Part shown: positions 9,253 through 19,055 of the stretch, in pieces
How the letters are laid out: each line of letters starts with the position of its first letter
How positions within the stretch are numbered: the first letter of the stretch is position 1
Source of the DNA: Motilimonas pumila
GTDB lineage: Bacteria; Pseudomonadota; Gammaproteobacteria; Enterobacterales; CBDFNC01
Direction: 5' to 3'
DNA length: 64,000 nucleotides
Assembly: GCF_003596335.1 (NCBI RefSeq)
Contig: NZ_QZCH01000013.1
Coordinates: 1 to 64,000 of the forward strand
Made by a program: the position numbers and the translations under genes
Notes under the pieces: model-generated
Told to the model about the DNA's origin: nothing
What the model saw: only the letters and a program-made list of their open reading frames with translations
Databases searched by the model: none

Positions 9253-10729
9253 AATAGCGATTAGCGTATTACTTGTTGGCGTCGTGTCTGCGTGTTCGGT
9301 GACGCCAGAGTATCAAGCTCCTGCAACACCTGTGGCGACGCAATACTTGTATCAAGACACGGTAACCACGCCTCAGGCTGACGAGGTTGCATCAGACCAT
9401 TGGTGGTTAGCCTTTAATGATCCTGTGCTTAATCAGTTGGTTGAGCAAGGTCAGCAGCAGAATATTCCGTTGCAAATGGCGGCGCGACAAATCCGCTCAG
9501 CGCAAGCGTACCAACAGGCCATTGCTTCATTTAAGGTCCCTACGGTGAGCATTGGCGCCGGATACACCTCTTATGGTATCAGTGAAAACGATCCATTATT
9601 GGGCCCAGCGGTAACCGCCAGCAACCCGATGACGGGCGAGTCTCTTAACTTGGTGGATGACAGCAGCGGCGCATTTTTAGCTGGCGCGAACATCAGTTGG
9701 GAAATGGACTTGTTTGGTCGCATTGAAGCGCAGTCGCAAGCGGCATCTATTCGAGTTGAACAAGCGGAAATTTTCCGCCAAGGCTTAACCACCAGCATTA
9801 CCGCAGACATTGTCAGTAACTATTTACAGCTGCGCGGAGCGCAGGCGCGGTTAGCGATTGCAGAGCGCAATATTGATGAGCAAAGCACGACCTTGGCGTT
9901 GGTTAAACAGCTGGAAAAAAGCGGTTTTGGCTCGGCCATGGATGTTGCGAAAGCCAGCAGTTTATTGGCCGCAACGCAAGCGGTGTCACCACAGTTAAAA
10001 ACGGCTGAAAAGGTACATTTTCACCGTTTAGCCTTGTTACTTGGCACCACGCCCAGCCAGCTTGGTACGCAGTTGAATCAAGCTGCGCCGTTGCCAGAGC
10101 AAGCCATCAGTATTCCATTAGGGCTGCCGTCTGAGTTATTGCAGCGACGTCCAGATATAGCCTTGGCCGAGCGGGAAATGGCGGCCATTAATCAAGACGT
10201 GGGCGCGGCCATTGCTGCTAAATACCCCAGGTTTTTCTTGTCGGGTAGCCCAGGTTTAGTGGCCAAAGACTTTGGCGACTTATTTAACTCTGATTCGGCC
10301 GCTTGGATTGGTAGCGTTGGCGTGCAGTGGAACGTATTTGACGGTGGCCGCAGTGATGCTGTGGTAGCCCTGAATGAAAACAGGTTTAAGTCCAGCGTGC
10401 TGGCTTACCAACAAAGCGTTAATACGGCCATCACAGAGGTAGAAACTTGGCTAATGGCGTATGGCAACAGTCAGCAATATCAAACCAGTATTGCCCTTGC
10501 CAGTGCAAAGGCAGAGCAAGCGTTAAACAAGGCGCACACCTTGTATCAGTCTGGTTTGATTGATCATTTGCAAGTATTGGACGCTCAGCGTCAACAAAAT
10601 GCACTGCAAGACGCTGAAATTGTTGCGCAATTACAAACGTGGCAAAGCGTGGTGGAACTGCACAAGGCCCTTGGAGGTGACTGGCAGGTCACGCCAGCCG
10701 AGCATGGGGGCAATGCCGTTACACCGTAA
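9239..10729 (+). CDS. RND outer-membrane efflux lipoprotein, NodT family
   Basis: Outer-membrane channel of the pump, 496 aa. Signal with lipobox VVSAC (Cys19), then two OEP repeats with the long helical segments typical of the TolC/OprM fold; the motif LLQRRPDIALAERE and GVQWNVFDGGR mark the first and second repeats. The start has an AGGAG Shine-Dalgarno within the end of the permease gene. Third and last gene of the operon, followed by a strong structured terminator. It supplies a dedicated exit duct so the pump should not depend on a shared TolC. Confidence 0.92.
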   Translation: MKLHKIAISVLLVGVVSACSVTPEYQAPATPVATQYLYQDTVTTPQADEVASDHWWLAFNDPVLNQLVEQGQQQNIPLQMAARQIRSAQAYQQAIASFKVPTVSIGAGYTSYGISENDPLLGPAVTASNPMTGESLNLVDDSSGAFLAGANISWEMDLFGRIEAQSQAASIRVEQAEIFRQGLTTSITADIVSNYLQLRGAQARLAIAERNIDEQSTTLALVKQLEKSGFGSAMDVAKASSLLAATQAVSPQLKTAEKVHFHRLALLLGTTPSQLGTQLNQAAPLPEQAISIPLGLPSELLQRRPDIALAEREMAAINQDVGAAIAAKYPRFFLSGSPGLVAKDFGDLFNSDSAAWIGSVGVQWNVFDGGRSDAVVALNENRFKSSVLAYQQSVNTAITEVETWLMAYGNSQQYQTSIALASAKAEQALNKAHTLYQSGLIDHLQVLDAQRQQNALQDAEIVAQLQTWQSVVELHKALGGDWQVTPAEHGGNAVTP

Positions 10730-10741
10730 TCTTTGGTTTAT

Positions 10742-10813
10742 AGAGCAAGGTAATCCTCCCTCCACTGTAGTCGCTGGCAGCTTAATTACAGTGCTTACCT
10801 TGCTCTTTTTTTT
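10742..10813 (+). terminator. Structured rho-independent terminator of the efflux operon
   Basis: A 12-bp outer stem (AGAGCAAGGTAA at 10742-10753 with TTACCTTGCTCT at 10795-10806) is followed by a seven-base T-run. Inside it is nested a second perfect 7-bp stem, CACTGTA (10763-10769) with TACAGTG (10787-10793). The nested design is longer than a normal terminator. Confidence 0.8.
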
Positions 10814-10845
10814 AGGCCGCTTAAGCCATTAATACCAGCTCATTA

Positions 10846-13800
10846 TCAGTCACTTTTTGCGAGGCCTTGCTGTTGCATTAACCACCATACGTCTTGTGGC
10901 CAAGGCACCTCATAGCCGTAAAAACCGTAAGACTGAGAGCTGTGGCCTGGCTTTTTATCATGCAGTCGCTGCGCCATAGTTTGTAAGATAGCGCGCCATT
11001 GTGGCTGGGTGTCATACCATTCTGGATGGGCTATCAGCCCTTGGCTAAGGCGCTGCTGATAGGCTTGATCGAGATACAACATGGCGTACATGAGTTGGAA
11101 TCCGCCGCTGCCATAACTGCGTATTACTTCCGAATAAGCAAAGCTCTGCCTGTCATGGTTATAGCCGTATTTCACCAAATAATTTAGCGCTTGCCATAAG
11201 GTGTCGTGCAGCTTGTCGCTATTGATGCTAGAGCCAATCATCTGGTCGTGCTGGTGGTATTGCAACATGGCGCTCATTAACGCCCCTGCCATCCAAGGTA
11301 TGGCGCCGTTAGAGTCTGTGCCTCCGTGGTTGTCCATTTTTGTCATGGTCCAATATCCGGTGCCTTGGGCGGCGTCGTTAATGCCCAGTATTTCGCCGTC
11401 GATACGCCGCGCTATGGGGGTATCGAACCACTGCATGACGTAATGCATCATTTGACCTGCAACGCGGCGATGATATTCGTGGTCATTGCTGATCCTGACA
11501 TATTCGTTCATCACGTATAACGGCCAGCCATAGTCTCGTTCTGCTTCGCGATATTTGGCTTGATCAAACGGCAAGGTGAAGCTGGTTTGTAATAAAAACT
11601 GCCACCAGCGGGCGATGTTTTCAATCACTTCACGGCTGCGGCTATCTCCCGTCAGTAAGTAGTAGTCGGTTAGGCCACTAATGTGCGCATGGCCGGTATG
11701 TAAATTGCGGGCGTAGTGATCAATGTTTTCATGGTTGAGCGCATAAATCTCCCCCGGCGGCTGAGGGCCATTGGTTTTCCAATAACCGCTGCGGCTACTG
11801 TGGCTGACGTCAATGTCCATAAAGTGGCGCGTCGCGCGTTCGGCCATGTCGAACCAAGTATTATCTTGGGTTCTGAGGTATTGCTTAAAGTGGCTGTTTG
11901 AGCCTACGTGGGTATCGTTGTAAAAGCTGGGAATACGCACGCCATTGCTGACTCCGGCCCAGCCTGCACGTAATCGATCACCAAAATCACGCCAGCCGTA
12001 TTGTTTGGCCGGGCGGCCTTCTTGCCAGCTGCGATTAAGCACCGAGTATTTCAACCAAGCGTCGTAACCGGTACTGGCTTCTTGGTCTGCCTCGGTCAGC
12101 TGGCCAAATACGCCGGAGGTTAAGTAGCGCGACTGTGGTGCCGTGAGGTTTAGACCATTGCGTTGATAGCTGTCGTTGGCTGCCTGTAAAGTGCTTGCAG
12201 GCAGCGCCGCAGCACTAAAATGGAACCGAAAACGGGACGTTTTGGCCAGACCCGGTCGACGGTTGTAAAAGGTGTTGGGCCTTTGATATTGCGTGCCTAC
12301 GTGGTCCGGATAGGTTAAATCTGGCTGCCCTATGTGGCGATCTGGGTGCAGGTAAATAAACAAGTCTTGATTAGACACTTGTATTTCATTGGGGAAGTTT
12401 TGCCAAAAATCTTCCACCATTACCGTCAGTTGGCTGTGCGCTTGATTAACGGCCAACCAACCGTCTGCCTTGGCGCCATTAGCCATGCCTGAGGCTGTAA
12501 AGTCATGGCCTTGAAAGCTGCCATTATCATAGTTAAATTGGCCAGCTTGATGCACAAACCTCGGTTGAGATAAGTCTTGCTGGTGAACTTGGCCATCAAT
12601 ACCGGCAAGCACCTGACTGGCCGTTTGTGAGCGTTGCCATTCAAGCCCATACTGGCTCACGCTTAGGGCTAATTGTGGCGACTTGTCGTACACCTGATTA
12701 TGCCTGTCATCAATTAAAGTGTATTCCCAGTCTAGGCTGCTGGCCTGCGCAAGGGCTGTGATGCGCACGATATAACGGGTTAATACCTCCCCTTCGTCAT
12801 TGCGCAGTTCACCGGTAAGTTTGACCACGGTTTTTAGTGGCCCTTGTTGTTCAATCACAATATTACGCGGCGCGGAGCTGGCGCGATAGGTTTGCTGGTT
12901 AATCGCGTTAACTAACGCGATATCACCACCACTGAGTTGAACTTCTGTAGCTTCGTATTGGCCATTTTGGTTATGGTCAAAAGCCAAACGAGGAAATGGC
13001 TGGCCTTGCTTGGCTAAGGTAAGCTGTATTTTCCCTGTGTCGATAAGCCACTGCTCGTCGCCTTGCACTACGGTGACACCGGCAGCATTGCTACTCGTTG
13101 TGACTTGCTGGCCAAACTGTAATTGCATCGCGGCGTGTTGCCCTGTTTGTGGTTGTACCACGACCTCTAAAGATTTAATACTGTTATCCGGCCAGCTGGC
13201 TAACCGGCGCACCTGTGATTGCACCACTTGGCCGTGCTGCATGACTCGAACGTTAGACTCGTGCAACAGTTCGCCAAAGCTAAATGGAATACCAGAACTG
13301 ATGACACCGCCAGGTAATATCAAAGGCCAGTGTTGCGCTAACGTTATATTCCCTAATTGGGTTGCAGGTGGCGGTGTGATACTGGCTGGATAAATGGGGC
13401 TAAAGTATTGCTCTACGTCAGGGTTGGGCTCAAGGCTTGGCGCCATAGTGGGCCCACTCGTTGGCAAATTTGGTTCTGTGCTTGGCGTAATACTGGGCGC
13501 TGGACTGGGCGTATTGCTCGGCAACGCTGGCGGTTCGCTTGGTTGCACTTGTTGACCAAACCTTAAAGTGTGTTGCCCAGCTCGAGTTAATAAATGCAAG
13601 GTTCCTTGATCGGCTTGGTCAAGTGGCGCCGCATAAATGTAATACTGCGCTTGTTGCTCGGCTAATCCGGGCAAGTCTAATTGCACCATGCCGTTTTCAT
13701 CTGGATAGATATAGGTATAAAAGTCGCTGTTGTTGCCATTTTTACGGCGAATGGTGACACGTTCTTGCGTCATGGCTTGCTGACTATTGTCGTCAATCAA

Positions 13801-15000
13801 GGTTAACCGGGTGTCACCCACTGCAAAAGCAACCGCGCCATTTTGAGTGATTTCTGCCGTGTTGGCATTATGTTGGTTAAAAGCTTTTGTCAGTAAAATA
13901 TAGCGTTCGCCTTGAGTTAAACCAGCCAGGCGAAAGTCAACCACGCCCGCCTGATTAGTCCATCCGTCGGTGTGCCAGGTAAAGCGTTGTTGGTTATCGT
14001 CGTATTGATATACCCGCACTCGGGTATCTGCAATAACTTGACCGCTAATCGCGTCAGTTAACGTCACCACTAGTTGGTCGGGTAAATATTCTGGCTCACC
14101 AAAGGTTAACGTTTGTGTACCGCTTTGTAAGATCGGTTGGCTTATCGCGGTATCAGGATCGTCCAGGGTGTGAGCAATAGCCACATAGCCTTGGCCTTGA
14201 TCGATATCTGGCAAAGTAAGCTGGATCTGGCCTTGCTCGTCCGTGTTCACGTAGCGGTAGAAGCGACTGGTGAACCCTTGTTGTTGCCGTAACATAATGC
14301 GTTGATTTGCTAACGGCTGTTGCTTTACCCCGTCAATAAAGGTCAATAAACTGCTGCCCACAGCAAAGGTGAGTTCACCGGCTTGCTGAATGGGCTCTGA
14401 ACTCTCAGTGATATTATTAAATACTGTGGTCACTAGTTTGTAAGCAATGCCCTCATTGAGCTTGTCTAAATCAAATTTGGCTTGCCCTTGCGCGTTGGTG
14501 TGAGCGTCAGCTTGCCATTTCCAGTAGGTAGGTGACTGCTGAGCGTAAAGCCTAACGCGAGTATCGGCCAAAGACTGGCCAGAAATAGCGTCCACCAAAG
14601 ACACTTGTAAACCTTGGCCGCCAACGTAAAAGGCATAGTCGCCTGCTGCATTAATAGTGGCTGTGCTCACTCGCTTGCCTGTGTTGGGGCTAATGACCTG
14701 CAATAAATACGAAGCATCAGGTAAGTCAGGCAAACTGAGTGACAGCTGGCCGCTGCCATCCAGTTTTTTAGCGGCCCAAAAACGGTACTGGCCAGTTTCA
14801 CTGAGCTGGCGAACATACACGGTTTGCGGTGCCAGTTTTACGGCTGGCGTGTGGCTGGCATCCCACAAGGTTACGCTGACATTTGAGGTTGATTCGGCGT
14901 AACTGAGTGAGCTAAAAATGGTATATATCAGGCCAAAGAAAGCGTTCAATAGCAGCAGCTTTCGTTGGGTGCAATAAGTAGATATGGGATGGCACCGCAT
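10846..15000 (-). CDS. Secreted Ig-repeat protein with exo-rhamnogalacturonan-lyase-like domain
   Basis: A 1384-residue exported protein. A long signal peptide ends near residue 35 (SLSYA). Residues about 37-482 hold five repeats of 85-90 aa resembling Ig-like carboxypeptidase-regulatory or Cna-B folds, alternating two types (DAISGQ..ADTRVR and DEQGQIQL-type). A Pro/Ser/Thr linker (about 484-547) follows. From about 550 the segment ISSGIPFSFGELLH..ASWPDNSIKSLEV resembles the N-terminal RIFT-barrel of PcRGLX/YetA-like exo-rhamnogalacturonan lyases (PL26 class), and the C-terminal 500 residues look like an alpha/alpha toroid rich in His, Trp and Tyr. Polysaccharide degradation is therefore inferred; the exact substrate is open. 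It is monocistronic and convergent with the pump operon. Confidence 0.6.
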   Translation of the reverse strand: MRCHPISTYCTQRKLLLLNAFFGLIYTIFSSLSYAESTSNVSVTLWDASHTPAVKLAPQTVYVRQLSETGQYRFWAAKKLDGSGQLSLSLPDLPDASYLLQVISPNTGKRVSTATINAAGDYAFYVGGQGLQVSLVDAISGQSLADTRVRLYAQQSPTYWKWQADAHTNAQGQAKFDLDKLNEGIAYKLVTTVFNNITESSEPIQQAGELTFAVGSSLLTFIDGVKQQPLANQRIMLRQQQGFTSRFYRYVNTDEQGQIQLTLPDIDQGQGYVAIAHTLDDPDTAISQPILQSGTQTLTFGEPEYLPDQLVVTLTDAISGQVIADTRVRVYQYDDNQQRFTWHTDGWTNQAGVVDFRLAGLTQGERYILLTKAFNQHNANTAEITQNGAVAFAVGDTRLTLIDDNSQQAMTQERVTIRRKNGNNSDFYTYIYPDENGMVQLDLPGLAEQQAQYYIYAAPLDQADQGTLHLLTRAGQHTLRFGQQVQPSEPPALPSNTPSPAPSITPSTEPNLPTSGPTMAPSLEPNPDVEQYFSPIYPASITPPPATQLGNITLAQHWPLILPGGVISSGIPFSFGELLHESNVRVMQHGQVVQSQVRRLASWPDNSIKSLEVVVQPQTGQHAAMQLQFGQQVTTSSNAAGVTVVQGDEQWLIDTGKIQLTLAKQGQPFPRLAFDHNQNGQYEATEVQLSGGDIALVNAINQQTYRASSAPRNIVIEQQGPLKTVVKLTGELRNDEGEVLTRYIVRITALAQASSLDWEYTLIDDRHNQVYDKSPQLALSVSQYGLEWQRSQTASQVLAGIDGQVHQQDLSQPRFVHQAGQFNYDNGSFQGHDFTASGMANGAKADGWLAVNQAHSQLTVMVEDFWQNFPNEIQVSNQDLFIYLHPDRHIGQPDLTYPDHVGTQYQRPNTFYNRRPGLAKTSRFRFHFSAAALPASTLQAANDSYQRNGLNLTAPQSRYLTSGVFGQLTEADQEASTGYDAWLKYSVLNRSWQEGRPAKQYGWRDFGDRLRAGWAGVSNGVRIPSFYNDTHVGSNSHFKQYLRTQDNTWFDMAERATRHFMDIDVSHSSRSGYWKTNGPQPPGEIYALNHENIDHYARNLHTGHAHISGLTDYYLLTGDSRSREVIENIARWWQFLLQTSFTLPFDQAKYREAERDYGWPLYVMNEYVRISNDHEYHRRVAGQMMHYVMQWFDTPIARRIDGEILGINDAAQGTGYWTMTKMDNHGGTDSNGAIPWMAGALMSAMLQYHQHDQMIGSSINSDKLHDTLWQALNYLVKYGYNHDRQSFAYSEVIRSYGSGGFQLMYAMLYLDQAYQQRLSQGLIAHPEWYDTQPQWRAILQTMAQRLHDKKPGHSSQSYGFYGYEVPWPQDVWWLMQQQGLAKSD

Positions 15001-15142
15001 AACGTAAGTCCTCTTGGTGATGGGGCGAATACCGCGCTATAACCACAAAGTGGGGGCACTTTATATAGGGTGGCCTGACTTACCCTAGCTGAGGGAAATC
15101 TATATGCAACTTAGTGCATAAATCTGTTCAAGCGGAAATATT

Positions 15143-15333
15143 GATCCCGCAGCATTGAAGGGATCAAGGGTGATAGGTTTAACTATCTGAAAAATATGAA
15201 GTTGTTAAAATATGACTGAGATTTAATCGATTAGGATCTAAGTGTCAAAGTGTGATCTTGCTGGGATCTTATTTGCTTGATCTCAGTGGTGTTTGTTTGT
15301 GCGCTGAGATCGCTGCAAGCGGCGATCAAGATC
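15143..15333. other. GATC-dense promoter region
   Basis: Intergenic 15001-15350 has no gene. Nine GATC sites occur in 191 bp (starting at 15143, 15162, 15235, 15254, 15265, 15279, 15308, 15324 and 15330), against under one expected. Arms GATCGC (15308-15313) and GCGATC (15322-15327) can form a hairpin just after the fpr stop. The cluster lies 140-330 bp upstream of the polysaccharide-lyase-like gene, so Dam/SeqA-type control is possible but unproven. Confidence 0.5.
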
Positions 15334-15350
15334 GCGTTCAGCGTTGTTTG

Positions 15351-16121
15351 TTACCAATAGTTCTCACTGCTAAATTGACCGGGCTGTCGCCTTAAGTGTT
15401 TGCTCAAGCCGAGGTCTGTCAGTGCTTGTGCACCGTCTTTAACCATGGCAGGGTTGCCGCATAAATAGACAAAACTGCGCTCTGCATTGAGTGTTAACCC
15501 GGCCGCTTGCTGTAATGCTTGTTGGCTCAGTAATGCTGGGATCCGGCCCGATAACGCACCTTCATGGTGCTGGCGAGAAACCACTGGAATGTAAGTGAGC
15601 TTTCCCTGATAGCGCTTGAGCAGCTCTTGAATATGTTGTTGGTAAACCAATTCTTCTGCGGTGCGCACCGCGTGTACCAAAATTAAGTGCTGATATTGCG
15701 CCGCCAATGGACTGGCTAGCATGGCCAAAAAAGGGCCGATGGCGGAGCCTGTAGCCAGCAGCCAAAGGTCGTCGACATTTGGTGGCACCTCCTCCAACGT
15801 CATAAACCCTGCTGTAGTTTCACTCAGGTATACCTCATCACCCACAGCCAATTGTTGTAGCCGTGGAGATAGCTGACCGGCGGGGTCGGTAATAACCAAA
15901 TACTCGGTTTGCTGGTGGTGCTGAGATTGTCCCGGACTGTTGACGATGGAATAGGCGCGGCGTAACCATTCACCTTGTTCATCTGGCAGCGCCAGCTTGG
16001 CAAATTGACCGGCTAAATACGGCTTGAGTTGCCCTGCTATTTGAAGGCTAAACAGTTTATCGGTCCAGTCTGTTCTACTGAGCACCTTGCCTTTTATAAA
16101 GCCGTGAGGAATATCCGCCAT
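15351..16121 (-). CDS. fpr: Ferredoxin/flavodoxin-NADP+ reductase
   Basis: FAD-dependent reductase exchanging electrons between NADPH and ferredoxin or flavodoxin, cytoplasmic. At 256 aa it has the length of bacterial Fpr. The FAD motif R-A-Y-S-I at about residue 55, the NADP-binding loop LLATGSAIGPFLAML (about 111-125), the VYLCGNPAMV segment and an aromatic C-terminus (ENYW), characteristic of subclass I bacterial FNRs, are all visible. It is single, with PadR-type regulator upstream in the same direction. Likely supplies reducing power in oxidative stress and Fe-S cluster metabolism. Confidence 0.9.
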   Translation of the reverse strand: MADIPHGFIKGKVLSRTDWTDKLFSLQIAGQLKPYLAGQFAKLALPDEQGEWLRRAYSIVNSPGQSQHHQQTEYLVITDPAGQLSPRLQQLAVGDEVYLSETTAGFMTLEEVPPNVDDLWLLATGSAIGPFLAMLASPLAAQYQHLILVHAVRTAEELVYQQHIQELLKRYQGKLTYIPVVSRQHHEGALSGRIPALLSQQALQQAAGLTLNAERSFVYLCGNPAMVKDGAQALTDLGLSKHLRRQPGQFSSENYW

Positions 16122-16284
16122 TTGGGTCGCCTTGAGAAAGCTAATTGATAGCTTGAGCTTAGCAGAAGGTGCTGGTTTGCAAGGTGATTTTGAATAGCAG
16201 TGAGCGTGAGTGACTTGCTAGCAAAGGTCAAAAAACCGGTCCTTGCGCCCGCAGTGAGTTGCCTTCTCAGGCTGTGGCTCTGGG

Positions 16285-16836
16285 TTAAGCTTGCTCTTGC
16301 GCTAACATGGCTTCTAATTCGGGCTTGGTTTGATAAGCCCAATCTAACCATGCTTGCTCCATAACTAAACCTCGTTGCAAGGTGAGATACACCAACTTAG
16401 GTGCTTTGGGTAAATGTGCTGGCTGGGGGAATTTGAGTAAATACTGTTTAAACTGGGCGAGTGTTTGCTCGTGCTCTAAGGTTAGGCGCTCTAAATCAGC
16501 CAATATTGCAGTGATATCTGTGCATTCTCCGGCCATAAATTTGGCCAGAAAAGGCGAATTTATGAGCTTTTCTGAGCAGGGTTGTTGCAGCCACTTGAGT
16601 AAGGTTTGCTGGCCAGAAGGCGTTACCTGGTAGACTTTCTTATCCGGTTTACCTTGTTGAATGTACTCGGTGCCGGCAATGAGATCAGCCTCCGCCATTT
16701 TTTTTAGTTCGCGGTAAATTTGTTGGTGGCTGGCTTGCCAGAAATTAGCAGACTTAGTATCAAACTCTTTGGCTAACTCGTAACCTGTCATGGGGCCTTG
16801 TTGCAAAGTAATCAGTAATACGTGTTTTAAGCTCAT
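16285..16836 (-). CDS. PadR-family transcriptional regulator
   Basis: 183 aa from the ATG at 16836; a GTG four codons upstream (16848) is an alternative start. The N-terminal winged helix (LKHVLLITLQQGPMTGYELAKEF, then QIYRELKKMAEADLI) is the PadR fold, and the C-terminal helical part (LERLTLEHEQTLAQF..GLVMEQAWLDWA) is the Vir_act_alpha_C dimerisation domain of the AphA-like group. It is divergent from recQ with about 100-230 bp between. PadR proteins usually repress nearby detoxification genes, but no clear target is adjacent here. Confidence 0.85.
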   Translation of the reverse strand: MSLKHVLLITLQQGPMTGYELAKEFDTKSANFWQASHQQIYRELKKMAEADLIAGTEYIQQGKPDKKVYQVTPSGQQTLLKWLQQPCSEKLINSPFLAKFMAGECTDITAILADLERLTLEHEQTLAQFKQYLLKFPQPAHLPKAPKLVYLTLQRGLVMEQAWLDWAYQTKPELEAMLAQEQA

Positions 16837-17084
16837 GCTAGTGCTCACTCACAGGGTTAAATATATATGGCTGCTGTATTTACTGTCGGTAATGCCCGTT
16901 GGATCATTTTAACGCGGGCAAGTAAGGCTGTAATCGGTTGATTTTAAGCCTGTTATACCGTACTTTTTATCGTTTCCCTAGCGCCCTCCATAGCCTAAAC
17001 CAGTTATTTCTGATTGCCCAGAAGAAATGCGCTATCGCTTCGATTAAGCGCTGGCTTGGGCGTATTTTTATGCCATTTTTGGGT

Positions 17085-19055
17085 ATGATGGCGCAACCTT
17101 TGTTTACCGAGTGCCCACTTTTGACTTCTATCTTGCAGCAAGTGTTTGGTTTTGATCAGCTTCGTCCCGGCCAATCTGAAGTAGTTAACGCCGTTCTACA
17201 AGGCCATTCTGCCGCCGCTATTTTTCCAACTGGATCGGGAAAATCATTATGTTATCAGTTACCTGCTTTGCAGTTACCGCATTTAACATTGGTGATATCT
17301 CCCCTGCTTGCGCTGATTAAAGACCAACTCGATTTTTTAGCCAGCAAAGGCATTGCGGCGGCTTCTATTGATTCCAGCCAAAGCTTTGAGCAAGGTCAGC
17401 AGGTCATGCAGGGCGTGCGCAATGGCGACATTAAAATATTAATGATTTCGGTTGAACGACTGAAGAACGAACGCTTTCGCAACTTTATTGCTCAAGTACC
17501 TATTTCTTTGATGGTGGTAGACGAAGCGCATTGTATTTCTGAGTGGGGCCATAACTTTCGTCCTGATTATTTAAAACTCAGTCAGTATCAGCAGCAATTA
17601 AACATTCCTCAAGTGTTGCTGCTCACGGCCACCGCGACGCGTAAAGTCATAGCAGACATGCAGCATAAATTTGCCATTGCCCCTGACAACGTAGTGATCA
17701 CCGGGTTTTATCGCCCTAATTTGGATCTCAACGTGATTGCCACAGAGGCCCCAGAGCGAATGCATGTATTATCAGATATGATCGCGGATCAACCTGATTT
17801 ACCCACCATAGTGTATGTCACCCAACAGCAAACAGCGGAACAAGTGGCCCAGCAGCTTGCGCAACAAGGCGTGGCTTGCCGTGCTTATCATGCCGGTATG
17901 GATAGTGAGATACGGCAACAAATTCAAGCGGATTTTATGGCCGGTAAATACACTTGCATTACCGCCACGATAGCCTTTGGCATGGGCATAGACAAAGCTG
18001 ATATTCGCCGCGTGATCCATTACGACTTGCCTAAGTCGATTGAAAATTACAGCCAAGAAATTGGCCGTGCAGGCCGCGACGGATTATCTTCTCAATGCAG
18101 CGTGTTGGCCAACAAAGCCAACCTTACAGTGCTAGAAAACTTTGTGTATGGTGACACGCCAGATTTAGCCGCCATTACCGCGCTATTGGCGGAAATAGAC
18201 GCCTTAAATCAAGGTCAGGGCCAAGGCCAGTGGGAAATAGTATTAACTCGCTTAGCCAGCCAATTAAACGTAAAACAACTGCCTTTAAAAACCCTGCTTG
18301 TGTATTTAGAAATGCAAGGCATCATCGCTCCCGCATACAGCTACTTTGCGGAATATAAATTTAAATACATTAGCCCCAAAGAAGCCATTATGGCGCGCTT
18401 TGACGGTGAGCGTGGCGAGTTTATACGTGCGTTATTGGCGGCTTCACCGGCGGCGCGAACCTGGTGTACACCAGACTTAGACCGTTTATATCAAAATTAT
18501 GGCGGCGAACGAAAACGCGCGGTAGCGGCGCTGGATTATTTGCACGAACAAGGCTTAATCCAATTAGAAAGTAAGTTAATGACCGAGGTATACCGCATTA
18601 CGCAATGGCCGCAGCAGCAACCGGATTTGGCTGCCAAGCTGCATCAATTGTTCTTGCAAAAAGAGCAAAGCGAAATAGATCGCATCGCTGAGTTGATTGG
18701 CTTTTTTGAATCGTCTACATGCTTAAGCGCAAGACTGGCGCGCTACTTTGCCGACGAAGCCGCACCTGCTGAATGCGGCCATTGTAGCGTTTGCCGAGGC
18801 CAAGTGGCTCAGCTACCCATTGACATTAGTAATAACAATGTCAATAGTGAGCAGTTACTTACTTGGCTGCAACCGTTTCGAGAAAGTTTTCAGCAAAGCT
18901 TAGGTTATGCCCCTAGCGCAGCAGCCCAAGGCAAGTTTTTGTGTGGCATTGCCACGCCCGTGCTAACCAAAATAAAAGGCAAAAAGATGGCCGGTTTTGC
19001 GCAATTGCAAAACTTTCCCATGGCGCAGGTGATTGCGGCCCTAGAAGAGCTTTAA
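17085..19055 (+). CDS. recQ: RecQ-family ATP-dependent DNA helicase
   Basis: 3'-5' DNA helicase of recombination and repair. The start is uncertain: ATG 17085 or 17088 gives MAQPLFTECP.., with the distance to RPGQ close to E. coli RecQ; ATG 17070 and a TTG at 16938 are in frame but would add unrelated residues, and no start has a good Shine-Dalgarno. Visible motifs are motif 0 (FDQLRPGQ), Walker A GSGKS, DEAH box in VVDEAHCISEWGH, motif VI IGRAGRDG, and a Zn-binding cysteine set near the end (STC..AECGHCSVC), followed by a short tail. The HRDC domain of full RecQ is not evident, making it a shorter RecQ-like form. Confidence 0.88.
   Translation: MMAQPLFTECPLLTSILQQVFGFDQLRPGQSEVVNAVLQGHSAAAIFPTGSGKSLCYQLPALQLPHLTLVISPLLALIKDQLDFLASKGIAAASIDSSQSFEQGQQVMQGVRNGDIKILMISVERLKNERFRNFIAQVPISLMVVDEAHCISEWGHNFRPDYLKLSQYQQQLNIPQVLLLTATATRKVIADMQHKFAIAPDNVVITGFYRPNLDLNVIATEAPERMHVLSDMIADQPDLPTIVYVTQQQTAEQVAQQLAQQGVACRAYHAGMDSEIRQQIQADFMAGKYTCITATIAFGMGIDKADIRRVIHYDLPKSIENYSQEIGRAGRDGLSSQCSVLANKANLTVLENFVYGDTPDLAAITALLAEIDALNQGQGQGQWEIVLTRLASQLNVKQLPLKTLLVYLEMQGIIAPAYSYFAEYKFKYISPKEAIMARFDGERGEFIRALLAASPAARTWCTPDLDRLYQNYGGERKRAVAALDYLHEQGLIQLESKLMTEVYRITQWPQQQPDLAAKLHQLFLQKEQSEIDRIAELIGFFESSTCLSARLARYFADEAAPAECGHCSVCRGQVAQLPIDISNNNVNSEQLLTWLQPFRESFQQSLGYAPSAAAQGKFLCGIATPVLTKIKGKKMAGFAQLQNFPMAQVIAALEEL

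Noticed and set aside
16938..17084. TTG or ATG upstream starts for recQ
   Set aside because: Add a hydrophobic segment unlike RecQ N-termini.
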